The translations under genes and the position numbers were made by a program. Below, one piece after another: positions 1 to 9,905 of a stretch of 32,411 nt of DNA. Position 1 is the stretch's first letter. Each line of letters starts with the position of its first letter. The notes beneath the pieces were generated by a model that saw only the letters and a list, made by a program, of their open reading frames with translations, was not told the DNA's origin and did not search any database. Source of the stretch: Synechococcaceae cyanobacterium SM1_2_3 (GTDB lineage Bacteria > Pseudomonadota > Gammaproteobacteria > Competibacterales > Competibacteraceae); the NCBI GenBank assembly GCA_012031845.1, contig JAAUTD010000006.1:1-32411 (forward strand), in the 5' to 3' direction.

Positions 1-154
1 CTGTCGAACCCCGGTTTTTACCTATCAGACTTCGCTTCGGGTTCAAAAACCGTTCGGGGGTGAGCCTGTCGAACCCCGGTTTTTACCAATGAATGCCCTT
101 CGACCGCTGAGTGTGCCGAAGCGTCAGGGCGAGCGGATGGAGCGAAAGTCCTGG
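1..154 (+). repeat. Dispersed palindromic repeat, copy 1 (left end outside window)
   Basis: This copy shares its body with the copies at 7282-7411 and 25905-26017. The shared blocks are CCGTTCGGGGTGAGCCTG (here with one extra G), TCGAACCCCG, ATGAATGCCCTTCGAC and the right end GAGCGAAAGTCCTGG. It also holds an extra partial unit: the block CTGTCGAACCCCGGTTTTTA occurs at 1-20 and again near 67-86, so the repeat is internally duplicated. The left terminal sequence is not visible. It lies just upstream of thrC and may contribute to that gene's leader. Confidence 0.8.
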
Positions 155-246
155 TCCTGATTCAAGCAAAACCGGCTGCGCAAAGTACAATGGCCGGAAA
201 AACCCCATCTGTCCTGACCGCCGGTCATCACCGAGAACTGTTCAAG

Positions 247-1656
247 ATGCGTTACCTCAGCACCCGGGGCGGCATGGCCCCCGCCACTTTTTCCGACATT
301 CTGCTCGGCGGCCTGGCCCCTGACGGCGGCCTGACCATTCCAGAGCAATACCCGACGTTGACGCCCGGCGAATTATCCGGCTGGCGCGGCCTGTCCTACC
401 CGCAACTGGCCTTCGCCATTCTGGGCAAATTCGCCGATGACCTGCCCGCCGCTGATCTGCGCGCCCTGATTGAGAAAACCTACACCGCAGAGGCGTTCCG
501 CAGCGAAGCGATTACTCCGCTCAAGCCGCTCAGCGATGGAGTCTGGCTGCTGGGACTGTCGAATGGCCCGACTCTGGCGTTCAAGGACATCGCCATGCAG
601 TTGCTCGGCAATCTGTTCGAGTACGCATTGCTCAAGACCGGCGGTCATCTCAACATCTTCGGCGCAACCTCCGGCGACACCGGCTCCAGCGCCGAATACG
701 CCATGCGCGGCAAGCGCAACATCCGGGTGTTCATGCTGTCGCCGCATCTGAAGATGAGCCGGTTTCAGACCGCGCAAATGTTCTCCCTGCAAGACCCGAA
801 CATCTTCAACATCGCGGTGCGCGGCGTGTTCGATGACTGTCAGGATATGGTCAAGGCGGTCAGCGGCGATGCTGAATTCAAGGCCCGTTACGCCATCGGC
901 ACGGTGAATTCGATCAACTGGGCGCGGGTCGCAGCGCAAATCGTCTACTACTTCAAGGGCTGGCTGGCGGTCACCGAACGCGACGATCAGCCAGTCTCGT
1001 TCGCGGTGCCGTCTGGCAATTTCGGCAACATTTGCGCGGGCTATATCGCCAAGCGGATGGGTTTACCGATCCGGCGGCTGATTCTGGCGACCAATGAAAA
1101 TAATGTGCTGGATGAGTTTTTCCGCACCGGCGTTTACTGGGTGCGCCCGACCGATCAGGTGGCGCAAACCAGCAGCCCTTCAATGGATATTTCCAAGGCG
1201 TCCAATTTTGAACGCTTCATTTTTGACGCGGTGGATCGCGATCCGGCGCGGGTGCGGGAGTTGTGGCGGCAGGTAGATACGCAGGGATATTTCGATCTGT
1301 CCGGCAGTGCGGCTTTCCGCGCCGTCGCCGAATCCGGCTTTGTGTCCGGGACCAGCACTCATCTGCATCGCATGGAGACGATTCGCCGAATTTACCAGGA
1401 GTCCGGCATCATGATTGACACCCACACCGCCGACGGCGTGAAAGTCGGGCTGGACTACCGTGAGCCAGGCATCCCCTTGATCTGTCTGGAAACCGCGCTA
1501 CCGGCCAAGTTTGAGGAATCTATCATTGAGGCGTTGGGCCATCCGCCGGAGCGTCCTGCTGGCTATGACAATATCGAAACCTTGTCGCAGCGGTTTGAAG
1601 TGATGGATGCCGATGTAAGCGCGATCAAGGCGTATATCGCCCAAAACGCTGGTTAA
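247..1656 (+). CDS. thrC: Threonine synthase
   Basis: This is the PLP-dependent enzyme that converts O-phospho-L-homoserine to L-threonine, the last step of threonine synthesis in the cytoplasm. The protein starts MRYLSTRGG, the usual N-terminus of the family. The motif LAFKDIAM holds the likely PLP-binding lysine (Lys113), and GATSGDTGSSAEYA and VPSGNFGNI are cofactor and phosphate-binding loops. The length of 469 aa is normal for the long proteobacterial form. The frame is open upstream to 190, but the extra 19 residues are not family-like, and GAGAA lies just before the 247 ATG. No hom or thrB gene is adjacent, so thrC stands alone here. A weak TACAAT at 186-191 could be a -10 box. Confidence 0.95.
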   Translation: MRYLSTRGGMAPATFSDILLGGLAPDGGLTIPEQYPTLTPGELSGWRGLSYPQLAFAILGKFADDLPAADLRALIEKTYTAEAFRSEAITPLKPLSDGVWLLGLSNGPTLAFKDIAMQLLGNLFEYALLKTGGHLNIFGATSGDTGSSAEYAMRGKRNIRVFMLSPHLKMSRFQTAQMFSLQDPNIFNIAVRGVFDDCQDMVKAVSGDAEFKARYAIGTVNSINWARVAAQIVYYFKGWLAVTERDDQPVSFAVPSGNFGNICAGYIAKRMGLPIRRLILATNENNVLDEFFRTGVYWVRPTDQVAQTSSPSMDISKASNFERFIFDAVDRDPARVRELWRQVDTQGYFDLSGSAAFRAVAESGFVSGTSTHLHRMETIRRIYQESGIMIDTHTADGVKVGLDYREPGIPLICLETALPAKFEESIIEALGHPPERPAGYDNIETLSQRFEVMDADVSAIKAYIAQNAG

Positions 1657-1690
1657 ATTACGAGTGGAACCCTGTTTGGAGACACTATTA

Positions 1691-2380
1691 ATGACCGATC
1701 TGGCAACGCTTGAATCACCGGTGGCGTCGACGCTGAAACCAAATCCCGATCAACCTGCCGACCTCACCTATCCCGACAGCGATGGCTTGCCAATGGCCGA
1801 CAATACCTGGCAGTTCCGCTATATCGTCATGATTCAGGGCGGAATCGCCGCGCTGTTCGCCGATGATCCCAACGTGTTCGTGGCGGGCGATCTGCTGTGG
1901 TATCCAGTGGAAGGCGACAACCGGATTCGGGCAGCACCGGATACGATGGTGGCATTTGGCCGTCCGCCCGGCGACCGGGGTTCTTATATGCAGTGGCGGG
2001 AAGGCGGGATCGCTCCTCAGGTGGTGTTCGAGGTGCTGTCGCCCGGCAACACCAGCAGCGAAATGAGCCGCAAGTTTGGGTTCTACCAGCAGTACGGGGT
2101 GGAGGAGTACTACATTTACGACCCCGACTGGGGCAATCTCAGCGGCTGGCTGCGCCAAGGCGACCGGCTGGAACAAATCCCGAAGATGGAAGGCTGGATC
2201 AGTCCGCGTCTGGGCATCCGCTTCAGTCTGGAAGAAACCGAACTGGTGATTTACCGCCCGGATGGGCGGCGGTTTGAAACTTTTCTGGAGTTGTCGCAAC
2301 GGGCCGATGCGGCACACCAGCGAGCCGAACGGCTGGCGGAACGGCTAAGGGCGCTGGGCATTGATCCCGATGAAGGGTAA
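1691..2380 (+). CDS. Uma2 family (DUF820) putative endonuclease
   Basis: This 229-residue protein belongs to the Uma2/DUF820 family, which has a PD-(D/E)XK nuclease-like fold. Members are common as scattered paralogues, and their biological role is poorly known. Visible family motifs are VVFEVLSPGN (candidate acidic catalytic residue), a following KFGFYQQYGVEEYYIYDP block with the conserved lysine, and a hydrophobic LGIRFSLEE segment near the C-terminus. The tail from about residue 200 is charged and helical (repeated AERLAERLRA). A GTG at 1664 is also in frame, but GGAG at 1678-1681 is well spaced for the ATG at 1691. It follows thrC by 34 bp on the same strand and is probably cotranscribed, with no evident functional link. 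Confidence 0.8.
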   Translation: MTDLATLESPVASTLKPNPDQPADLTYPDSDGLPMADNTWQFRYIVMIQGGIAALFADDPNVFVAGDLLWYPVEGDNRIRAAPDTMVAFGRPPGDRGSYMQWREGGIAPQVVFEVLSPGNTSSEMSRKFGFYQQYGVEEYYIYDPDWGNLSGWLRQGDRLEQIPKMEGWISPRLGIRFSLEETELVIYRPDGRRFETFLELSQRADAAHQRAERLAERLRALGIDPDEG

Positions 2381-2395
2381 GCCGATTCAACATTT

Positions 2396-4252
2396 TCAGC
2401 GGGGCGATGGTTTTTCATCCGACACAGCCGCCGGTCGTGGGCGATCCAACAACTCTTTAGCGGCTTTGGAGCCGGTGTAATCGGCGATTTCCTGCAAGGT
2501 CGGCACTCGCAGCGTCACCCCTACTTTCAGGCTATCCATGTTGCCGGGTTTGGAAAACGCCTGCGGATTCGCCTTGAACAACGCCTGCATGATGTGTTCC
2601 CTGCCGATTGCCGGATCGGGACGCACCCGGTCAGCAATATCCCAAAGCCGTTCATTAGCGACCACCGGGCCATATCTATCGCTGATCGGCGCAACAGCAG
2701 ACACGCTCGGCCCGGCTGATTGAGGGGTTAGCGGTGGCGCTTCTGGCGGTGCGGCGATTGGGATCGCCGTTTGATCCGGGGTCTCGACCGGCGGCAGCAA
2801 TTCAAACACCGGTGATGGAAGGCGCTGCTCAATTTCGGCCAACAGCCGAAAACCCTCCAGGGTGACCGCCGATAAGTGCGGCGCAGCGGCGGTTGACGCT
2901 TCTGGCGGGATAGTAGCGGCGGGCGCGACCACCGGCAACGGCGCGGCGGTCATTGGCGGGGTTGGTTCTGCGACCGCCTTTTCGTCTACTGGCGGCCCAA
3001 TCACGGTTTCCCACGCCAGCGCCACCGGCGCAATGGGATTGACCCCTGCGATCAACTCGGCGACTACCAGCGATAATAATGGTGTTGCTGACACCAGTTC
3101 TGGCGTAAGCGTTGGTTCCGGCAGTGGCGGAAATGAAGGGACGATCCGTTCGGGGACGGGAATCGAGTCCGGCACAGTCGGCGCTATGACCAACACCGGC
3201 GGCGGCTGCACCGGATCAGCCGTCACCCTGGCGGTTTCTGGCAGCGGCTGGGCTTCCAGCACTGGCGGCGCGGGCAATGGAAACGCCTCCGGGGCATCAG
3301 CGCCCGCTTTCATAACTGGCGCCGGTTCTGGCGCTGGCGGCGTAGCCGCCAGTTGAGCGCTATCCGGCGGCGACTCTTTCTCCGCCCACTGCCGGGCGAC
3401 CGGGGAACCGGTGAAGTCGGCGATTTCCCGCCAGGTTGGAATCCGCAGCACCGCCCCAGCCTTCAAGCCCGGAATCCCGGTTTTGCCGAAGGCTTGCGGA
3501 TTGCCCTTAAACAACGCCTGCATCATTTGTTCGCGGCTTATGGCGGGATCCGGCCGCACCTTGAGCGCAATCGCCCATAAGCCTTCGCCGGACGCCACCG
3601 GGCCGTAGGCATCACCGGGCCGGTAAATCCGCAGCGGTTCTGGCGCGGGAGCCGGAGCCGATTCCGATGTTTCAAGGACTTCTGTAGCGACAGTAATCAC
3701 TGGCTCGATGGGGCTGATGCCGTCAGCGTCACTGCCATATTCTGGCGGTGCAGCAGCAGCCACAACCGCTTCTGGCGCGGGCGCTGGTTCTGAATCTGGA
3801 GCGGCAGAAGGGGTATTCAGCACCGTTTTACTGCGGTCGCCGGGCTGCTTGGCCAACCGCCGCACCGGGTCGAGAAACACGGTAAATTCCCGAAAAGTCT
3901 TGCCTCGCGGCCAGCCGAACTCAATCAGCAATCCTAGCGATGGCTCCCGAATGGGGCGGGTCGAAACCACCCGGACATAAACTTGTCCCTCGGCGTTGTA
4001 CTCTATGGCAAACACCAGATTGTCCAAGGTAGGCGACCGCTCCAGCCCGAACTCTTTGAAGACCGGCGACGGGGCCAGCTTGACCGAAACTTTCGCCAGT
4101 TCTTCCGGGGTCAGCGCCGGTAATGGAATCCGGGCGTCGAATAATTGATTCAAAGCGGACTGCACCTGAATTTCGCCGATTTCCAGCGCCAGGGCGCCAG
4201 TCGGTCCGCACAGCCATAACAGCAGCCAAAAGCGGAAACAGCAACGATTCAT
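2396..4252 (-). CDS. FimV-like cell-pole/peptidoglycan-associated protein, short form
   Basis: The protein (about 618 aa) has a signal peptide (MNRCCFRFWLLLWLCGPTGA, then LA), followed directly by the FimV N-terminal domain: LEIGEIQVQSALNQLFDARI and a beta-rich block ending FREFTVFLDP. Two copies of the FimV core (LysM-like) module follow. Each begins with GPV, has GLWAIA or RLWDIA, then RPDPAI, MMQALFK or IMQALFK, NPQAF, and ends L-K-G-VLRIPT. They are separated by about 300 residues of Pro/Ala/Glu-rich linker. Full-length FimV/HubP also has a transmembrane helix and a C-terminal TPR domain; neither is seen. FimV proteins organise the cell pole and type IV pili. The start at 4252 is chosen for AGGAG nine bases upstream and the signal peptide; 24 further in-frame codons lie upstream. 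Confidence 0.75.
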   Translation of the reverse strand: MNRCCFRFWLLLWLCGPTGALALEIGEIQVQSALNQLFDARIPLPALTPEELAKVSVKLAPSPVFKEFGLERSPTLDNLVFAIEYNAEGQVYVRVVSTRPIREPSLGLLIEFGWPRGKTFREFTVFLDPVRRLAKQPGDRSKTVLNTPSAAPDSEPAPAPEAVVAAAAPPEYGSDADGISPIEPVITVATEVLETSESAPAPAPEPLRIYRPGDAYGPVASGEGLWAIALKVRPDPAISREQMMQALFKGNPQAFGKTGIPGLKAGAVLRIPTWREIADFTGSPVARQWAEKESPPDSAQLAATPPAPEPAPVMKAGADAPEAFPLPAPPVLEAQPLPETARVTADPVQPPPVLVIAPTVPDSIPVPERIVPSFPPLPEPTLTPELVSATPLLSLVVAELIAGVNPIAPVALAWETVIGPPVDEKAVAEPTPPMTAAPLPVVAPAATIPPEASTAAAPHLSAVTLEGFRLLAEIEQRLPSPVFELLPPVETPDQTAIPIAAPPEAPPLTPQSAGPSVSAVAPISDRYGPVVANERLWDIADRVRPDPAIGREHIMQALFKANPQAFSKPGNMDSLKVGVTLRVPTLQEIADYTGSKAAKELLDRPRPAAVSDEKPSPR

Positions 4253-4415
4253 AAGCGACAACTCCTGGTAATCGGGTAGCGGCTGGCGGCATCGGCTGGA
4301 CTGAAGTCGCTGATACCGGCGCACCGGGTAGTTCTCATTCTAAAATGTTAGCGTGAGGGGCTGGCAACTGAATTGCGGTCGCCCGCCATGATCCACAACC
4401 CTTCTGGAAAATACC

Positions 4416-7276
4416 ATGCCGCCCGATCACGATGGATTGCCAACCGCCGCTCAATCAGCGGCTGCGCCGAGCGCCGATACGGCGGAAGCTATCGCCGCCC
4501 GCCTGCTGGCGATAGTGCGCGAACTGCTGCGGGAACTCCGTTCGTCGGAGCGGAGCGCCGCCACCCTGACCCTGGACAGTCATGTCGAACGGGATTTGGC
4601 GCTGGACAGTCTGGCCCGCACCGAACTGTTGCGCCGGATCGAGGATACCTTTCAGGCGCCATTGGGCGAACAGGTGCTGCTGGCCGAAACGCCGCGTGAT
4701 CTGGTCACGCTGATCTTGCAGGCCAATGGCCGACCGCTGACCGTTGGGTCTGCTGTGAATGAGCCATTGATGGGCGCACAAGCCTCGGCCAGCGGTAGCC
4801 CGGATCGGGCGCAAACGCTGATCGAGATGCTGGACTGGCATATTGAAGTTCACCCTGACCGGCAGGCGATCTTGGTTTACGGCAGCGACGAGCAGATTGA
4901 AACCCGCTTTACCTACGCCAGCCTGCGTCAGCAGGCTCAGGCCGTCGCCGCCGGCTTGCAGCAACGCGGCCTGCAACCGGGCCAGACCGCCGCGATCATG
5001 TTGCCAACCAGTGGCGATTATTTTCTGGCCTTCTTTGGCATTCTGCTGGCGGGCGGCGTCCCGGTGCCATTTATCCGCCGGTGCGGCCAATCAGATCGAA
5101 GAACATCTGCGCCGCCACGCCCGCCTGCTCGGCAACGCCCAAGCCGTGGCGCTGATTACCGTGCCTGAGGCCAAGCTGGTCGCCCGGCTGCTGCAAGCGC
5201 AGGTTGAGGGATTACAGCACGTCGTCACGGTGACGGAATTGCAGCAGACCACTTCGACCTGGAGCGAAACCCCGGTTCAGGGAAGCGACCTGGCCTTTTT
5301 GCAATACACCTCCGGCAGCACCGGCGATCCCAAGGGCGTGATGCTGACCCACGCCAACCTGCTGGCGAATCTGCGGGCGATGGGGTCACGGGTTGAGGCC
5401 CGTTCCGACGATGTGTTCGTCAGTTGGTTGCCGCTGTATCACGACATGGGCTTGATCGGCGCGTGTCTGGGCAGTCTCTACTACGCCTTCCCGCTGGCGG
5501 TGATGTCGCCGCTCAGCTTTCTGGCGCGGCCCGCCCGCTGGCTGTGGGCGATTCATCATCAGCGCGGCACTTTGTCCGCCGCGCCCAATTTCGCTTATGA
5601 ACTGTGCGCCCGCGCTATTCAGGATCGCGAGATTGAAGGTCTCGATCTCAGATCGTGGCGACTGGCCTTCAATGGCGCCGAGCCGGTGAATCCGGCGACG
5701 CTGGAACGGTTTATCGCCCGATTCAGCCCTTACGGATTTCGTCCCGAAGCCATGACGCCGGTGTACGGTCTGGCGGAATGCGCGGTGGGACTGGCGTTAC
5801 CGCTACCGAATCGCGGCCCGGTGATTGATCGGGTGCAGCGCGACCGCTTCATGGCCACAGGTCAGGCTGCGCCGACTGCTGGGGGCGATGTGACTGCTTT
5901 GTTATTTCCGGCCTGCGGCCAGCCGCTGACTCAGCACCAGATTCGCATCGTGGATGAACAGGGACGGGAACTGCCGGATCGGCAGGAGGGAAAAGTAGAG
6001 TTCAAGGGGCCATCGGCGACCACCGGCTATTACCGCAATTCCGAAGCCACCCGGCGGCTGTTTCCACACGGCGACGACTGGCTGGATTCCGGGGATCGCG
6101 GCTATCTGGCCGGCGGCGAGTATTTATCTCACCGGCCGGGTCAAGGACTTGATCATTCGCGGCGGACGCAATCTGTATCCCTACGAACTGGAACAGGCGG
6201 TAGGCGAAATTCCGGGGATTCGCAAGGGTTGCGTGGCGGTGTTCGCCAGCGCCGATCCGGCTGCCGGCAGCGAACGGCTGGTCGTCGTCGCGGAAACCCG
6301 ACTCAAACTGCCGGATGAACTGGCCCGCCTGCGCCAGCAGATTCAGAGCATCGGCGTGGACTTGCTGGGAACACCTCCCGATGAGGTGGTGCTGGCCCCG
6401 CCGCGCACCGTGTTGAAAACCTCCAGCGGCAAAATTCGCCGGGTTGCGGTGCGCGAGTTGTACGAGCGCAACGCCATTGGTCAGGGTGGGCGGGCGCTGT
6501 GGCTGCAACTAACCCGGATTGCGCTATCGAGCGCGGCGGCGCAAGCCCGCAAGCTCTGGCGAATTAGCGCCGAATGGCTGTACGCCGCCTATGTCTGGAT
6601 GGTGTTTAGCGTGCTGGCGCCGGGGGTCTGGCTGGGGATCATGACCTTGCCGAAGCTGGAATGGCGCTGGGCGCTGGCCCGCTCAGCGGCCCGGCTGCTG
6701 GCGCGGTTGACTGGCGCTTCATTGACGGTGCGCGGCCTGGAACATTTGCCGACCGGGGCCTGCATTCTGGTCGCCAACCATTCCAGCTATCTGGACGCCT
6801 ATGTGCTGATGGCGGCGATTCCGCGTCATTTTCACTATGTCGCCAAACGCGAACTGCTGGATAACCTGTGGCTGGCGCGGCCGCTAACCCGCATGGGAAC
6901 GCTGTTCGTCGAACGCTTCGACCTGCAACGCAGCGTCGAAGAGGCGCGCAAACTGGCCGATGCGGCGCAAAACGGGCAATCGCTGGGCTTTTTCCCGGAA
7001 GGCACGTTTACCCGGATGCCGGGCTTGCTGGATTTTCGGATGGGCGCGTTTGTCGCAGCGGCGCAGGCCGGAATGCCAGTGACGCCGGTCACGATTCGCG
7101 GGACGCGCTCGATGTTGCGTCCCGATTCGTGGTTTCCGCGTCGGGGCCGGTTGGAGGTGATCGTCGAGCCGCTGATCCAGCCCGATGGCGATGACTGGTC
7201 GGCAGCCGTGCGGTTGCGCGACGCGGTGCGGGCGGTGATTTTGCGGCATTGCGGCGAGCCGGATTTGGCTTCGTAA
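4416..7276 (+). CDS. ACP / AMP-dependent acyl ligase / PlsC acyltransferase fusion (three frameshifts in this assembly)
   Basis: With the frame corrected this is one protein of about 953 aa. Residues about 20-105 are an acyl carrier domain with the phosphopantetheine serine in LALDSLART (Ser65). A FAAL/FadD-like adenylation domain follows, with P-loop YTSGSTGDPKG near residue 300, YHDMGLIG, VYGLAE and TGRVKDLIIRGGRN. A hydrophobic segment near 720-745 leads into a PlsC domain with NHSSYLD (HX4D, about residue 790) and FFPEGTFTR (about 860). It probably activates a fatty acid, loads it on its own carrier domain and transfers it to a lysophospholipid or other alcohol, an Aas-like job with a different domain order. 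Frames break near 5070 and 5087 (one base missing each) and near 6124 (one extra T). The conserved sequence continues across each break, so these look like sequence errors. Confidence 0.8.
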
Positions 7277-7281
7277 GAAGT

Positions 7282-7411
7282 CAGGACTTTCGTTTCAGGT
7301 TCAAAAACCGTTCGGGGTGAGCCTGTCGAACCCCGTATTTCTACCGATGAATGCCCTTCGACCGCTGAGCTTGCCGAAGCGTCAGGGCGAACGGATGGAG
7401 CGAAAGTCCTG
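7282..7411 (+). repeat. Dispersed palindromic repeat, copy 2 (MITE-like)
   Basis: The unit is bounded by inverted ends CAGGACTTTCG (7282) and CGAAAGTCCTG (to 7411). Inside are two hairpin-forming blocks: CGGGGT...ACCCCG around GAGCCTGTCGA, and a CCCTTCGAC...GTCAGGGCG block. It starts five bases after the stop of the acyltransferase gene and lies before the convergent end of the 7462 gene. Compared with copy 3 it carries an extra segment (CCGCTGAGCTTGCCGAAGCG in place of the shorter CAAGCTC). It has the size and structure of a non-coding MITE or REP-type element; no transposase is present. Confidence 0.85.
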
Positions 7412-7419
7412 GAAGTAAA

Positions 7420-7436
7420 ACGGGCGTCCAGCCCGT
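7420..7436. repeat. Short hairpin next to repeat copy 2
   Basis: ACGGGCGTCCAGCCCGT is a near-perfect inverted repeat eight bases after the repeat. Copy 3 is followed by the similar hairpin CACGGGCATCCTGCCCGTG at 26036-26054, so the hairpin seems to travel with the repeat. It could act in transcript termination between the convergent genes. Confidence 0.5.
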
Positions 7437-7461
7437 TAAGTCGGCTGAAAACCGGTAGCCG

Positions 7462-8148
7462 CTAGGCCGCCAGCCGAATGAACGGTTCGGGTCGAGGGGT
7501 GATCGCGGCGATAAACCGCTGGGCCAAACGATCAGCCGGGGTGTCCTGATCGCGCCGACCGAGACCGCTGCGTTCAGCCGCTTGCTGCTGGGCCAGTTCG
7601 GTTCTCGCCTTGACCGCCATCTGACTGGCCTTGGCCGCAACAGCCAAGTCCTGGCCGGAGGGATCCGCCGGAGCCAGGGCGGCGGCAATTACGGTTTGCG
7701 CCTTTTGCAGGCTTTCTTCCGGGGTTTTGCCCGGCGATGTATCAATACTGACATGCCCGCCAATCGCGTAATTCTGCCCGTCCGGGCCGCGTTGATAGCT
7801 AAAACTGGGGCCACCCTGGGCCAGGCCGCCACTGGCGACCAGGTGCGCCATCTCATGCTGGCGCACCTTCAGATCGCGCTGCTTTAGTTCGCGCACCAAG
7901 GCCAGTTCGGCTTCGTTTAACTGGGTTTTATTGGCGACGGTTCCCGATTTGGCGACAGCCGTGTCATCACCGGTCACCGGTTTGTTCTCAGGCGTTATAT
8001 TGCCGCCAGCGCTGTTTTTGCTCCCGGTCGAGCCGGTTGTGGCGGCGCATTGACAGCCCGGTTGCCCACAGCGACATGCCGACGGGTTACCGATCTGAGC
8101 TGATTGCGGATAAACCGGAGAATAGCTGATATTCAAACGATTAATCAT
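7462..8148 (-). CDS. SprA-related (CJM1_0395-type) putative metalloprotease-like protein
   Basis: The 228-residue product resembles the SprA-related family. The core is a run of helices containing RELKQRDLKVRQHEMAHL, in which HEMAH is close to a zinc-protease HExxH, followed by GGPSFSYQRGPDGQNYAIGGHVSID, a conserved beta segment, and an Ala-rich helix. The N-terminal third is low complexity with a cysteine cluster (CRCGQPGCQC) that is not part of the core. No signal peptide or membrane helix is seen. The function of this family is not established; protease activity is only suggested by the motif. The ATG at 8148 is used; a TTG at 8193 would add 15 residues. It lies downstream of the chemotaxis receptor on the same strand. 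Confidence 0.65.
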   Translation of the reverse strand: MINRLNISYSPVYPQSAQIGNPSACRCGQPGCQCAATTGSTGSKNSAGGNITPENKPVTGDDTAVAKSGTVANKTQLNEAELALVRELKQRDLKVRQHEMAHLVASGGLAQGGPSFSYQRGPDGQNYAIGGHVSIDTSPGKTPEESLQKAQTVIAAALAPADPSGQDLAVAAKASQMAVKARTELAQQQAAERSGLGRRDQDTPADRLAQRFIAAITPRPEPFIRLAA

Positions 8149-8225
8149 TGAGTCGCTCTGAACCAAGTGTTGCTTGGTAATTCTGCAATCCAAATGATTG
8201 CGTTAATCGATTAATTTGAGAATGT

Positions 8226-9819
8226 TCAATGTAACTGGCCTTGCCGGTTTAGCTCCTCCACAGCACCAAGTTTGTAGCACCACCGGCGTACTACAAATGA
8301 AATCCTGAAGAATTCTACCAATTGCTGCAAAATTCCGACTTGTTCTTTCAAGGATTGACTGGTAGCCGAGACTTGTTCCACCAAAGCGGCGTTCTCTGAG
8401 TCGTTTGATCCAGTTGTATCACAGAACTGTTGATCTGCTCGATTCCCATAATCTGTTGCCTGCTTGCAGCAGCCATTTCGGCCACAATGTCGCTTACCTT
8501 CTTAATCGCCTGGACTATTTCTTCGAGATTTCTCCCCGTTGTATTTACTAATTGGCCTCCTGCTTCCACTTTTTCAACACTGTCTGTAATTAAATGCTTA
8601 ATCTCCTTAGCAGCATCGGCGCTCCGCTGAGCCAATTTGCGAACTTCGCTGGCGACAACCGCAAAGCCTCGACCCTGTTCACCCGCACGCGCCGCTTCAA
8701 CGGCAGCATTCAGCGCCAATAGATTGGTCTGAAAGGCAATCTCGTCAATAACGCCAATGATGGCGGCGATCTTATGGCTGCTCTGGCGAATAGCCAGCAT
8801 AGCCTCTACTGCTTGAGTAACGATTGTCCCCCCCTGTTCCGCCTGCTGTCGGGCAGCAGCAGCTAATTGATTAGCCTGTTGCGCATTATCGGTGCTATGT
8901 TTCAGCGTAGCAGTCAGCTCCTCCATGCTGGCCGCGGTTTGTTCCAGCGCCGCTGCCTGTTCCTGTGTACGCTGACTGAGATCATGATTGCCATTGGCAA
9001 TCCGTACACTTGCGCTGGTTACATCTGTGGCGGCTTTATGCACTTGGCTGATGATTTCAGTCAGCCGCCTTGCCATTAACTGTATGGAGTGCAACAGACT
9101 GCTGTGGTCTTTTTCAGCCGTAACGATAGCAGCGGTCAGATCGCCAGCAGCGATGGCATTGGTGACACTGGCGGCATAAGCAGGTTCGCCACCCAATTGG
9201 CGAAGGATACCCCGACTGATCAGTAGTGTTGCCAGTACGGAAACTACAATTGCGCATACAGTGAATACGCCAAGCACGGCCAATATTCGCATAAAGACCA
9301 GTTCGCTATTCGCATGAGCTTGTTCGCTAATTTGATGTTGCTTTTTAATCAGGGTTGCAAGCAACTGATCCAGTTTTTGAAAGCATCATCAGCCGACTGC
9401 ATCATCATGCTACCCATGCTGACATCAATGATGCTCATATCAATGGCATCGGTAACTGCTTTTCGGTAGCTCGCTATTAAGGGGGCAATGTTATCAGTAT
9501 CCTCATCTTTTATTTGTTGCGATATGGTTTTAAACTGATCCTGAGCTTGATCCAGTAACGCCATAATATGTTGAGTAGCCTCTTTAGTCTGGGCTTCACT
9601 GTAGTTGGCAATCCAGGTAAAAAGCCGATAGGTATCAGCATGAGCTGTATTTACATAGAGATAGCCTTGGTAAAAATTCGTCATAGTGGCTTGCCCAGAA
9701 AAAAGTGTATCTTTCGCCTTTTTTTCAGTGTACAACCCAAAATAAGCAGCCATCGAAAAAACAATTAAAAAGCCAATAACGATGACTGGAGCCAGCAGAA
9801 TTTTGTAAAAAATCTTCAT
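8226..9819 (-). CDS. Methyl-accepting chemotaxis protein (two frameshifts in this assembly)
   Basis: Joined across two indels this is a 531-residue transmembrane chemoreceptor. It has an N-terminal membrane helix (residues about 8-28), a periplasmic four-helix-bundle sensor, a second helix ([20 protein letters not shown]), a HAMP domain ([20 protein letters not shown]) and a cytoplasmic signalling domain. The hairpin tip is intact ([35 protein letters not shown]). There is no C-terminal NWETF-type pentapeptide, so no tethered CheR/CheB site. One A is missing at plus-strand 9374-9378 (T5, expected T6; protein AFKKLDQLL) and one near 8392. After correction the C-terminus runs on to a stop at 8226, and the corrected length is an exact multiple of three. 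The Cache-domain gene is 86 bp upstream on the same strand. Confidence 0.88.
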
Positions 9820-9856
9820 GAAAGTTTGCTCAAATTATTCTTGCTTTCCATAGATT

Positions 9857-9885
9857 AAAGCAGACTGCAAAAATCAGCCTGCTTT
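9857..9885. other. Intergenic hairpin between Cache gene and chemoreceptor gene
   Basis: AAAGCAG and CTGCTTT form outer arms, extended inside by CTG/CAG across a single mismatch, around a loop of CAAAAAT. It lies in the 86-bp gap between the secreted Cache protein and the chemoreceptor. There is no following T run on the minus strand, so an RNA-stability or partial-attenuation role is more likely than a full terminator. Confidence 0.4.
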
Positions 9886-9905
9886 ATCCGGCGATCAACG
9901 CTGGA

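Noticed and set aside
373-939. A 188-codon minus-strand frame opposite thrC
   Set aside because: Antisense to a confident threonine synthase and without motifs.
2862-3356. A Gly/Ser/Ala-rich 164-codon plus-strand frame that resembles a repeat protein
   Set aside because: It is the reverse strand of the Pro/Ala-rich FimV linker, which produces Gly/Ala codons when read backwards.
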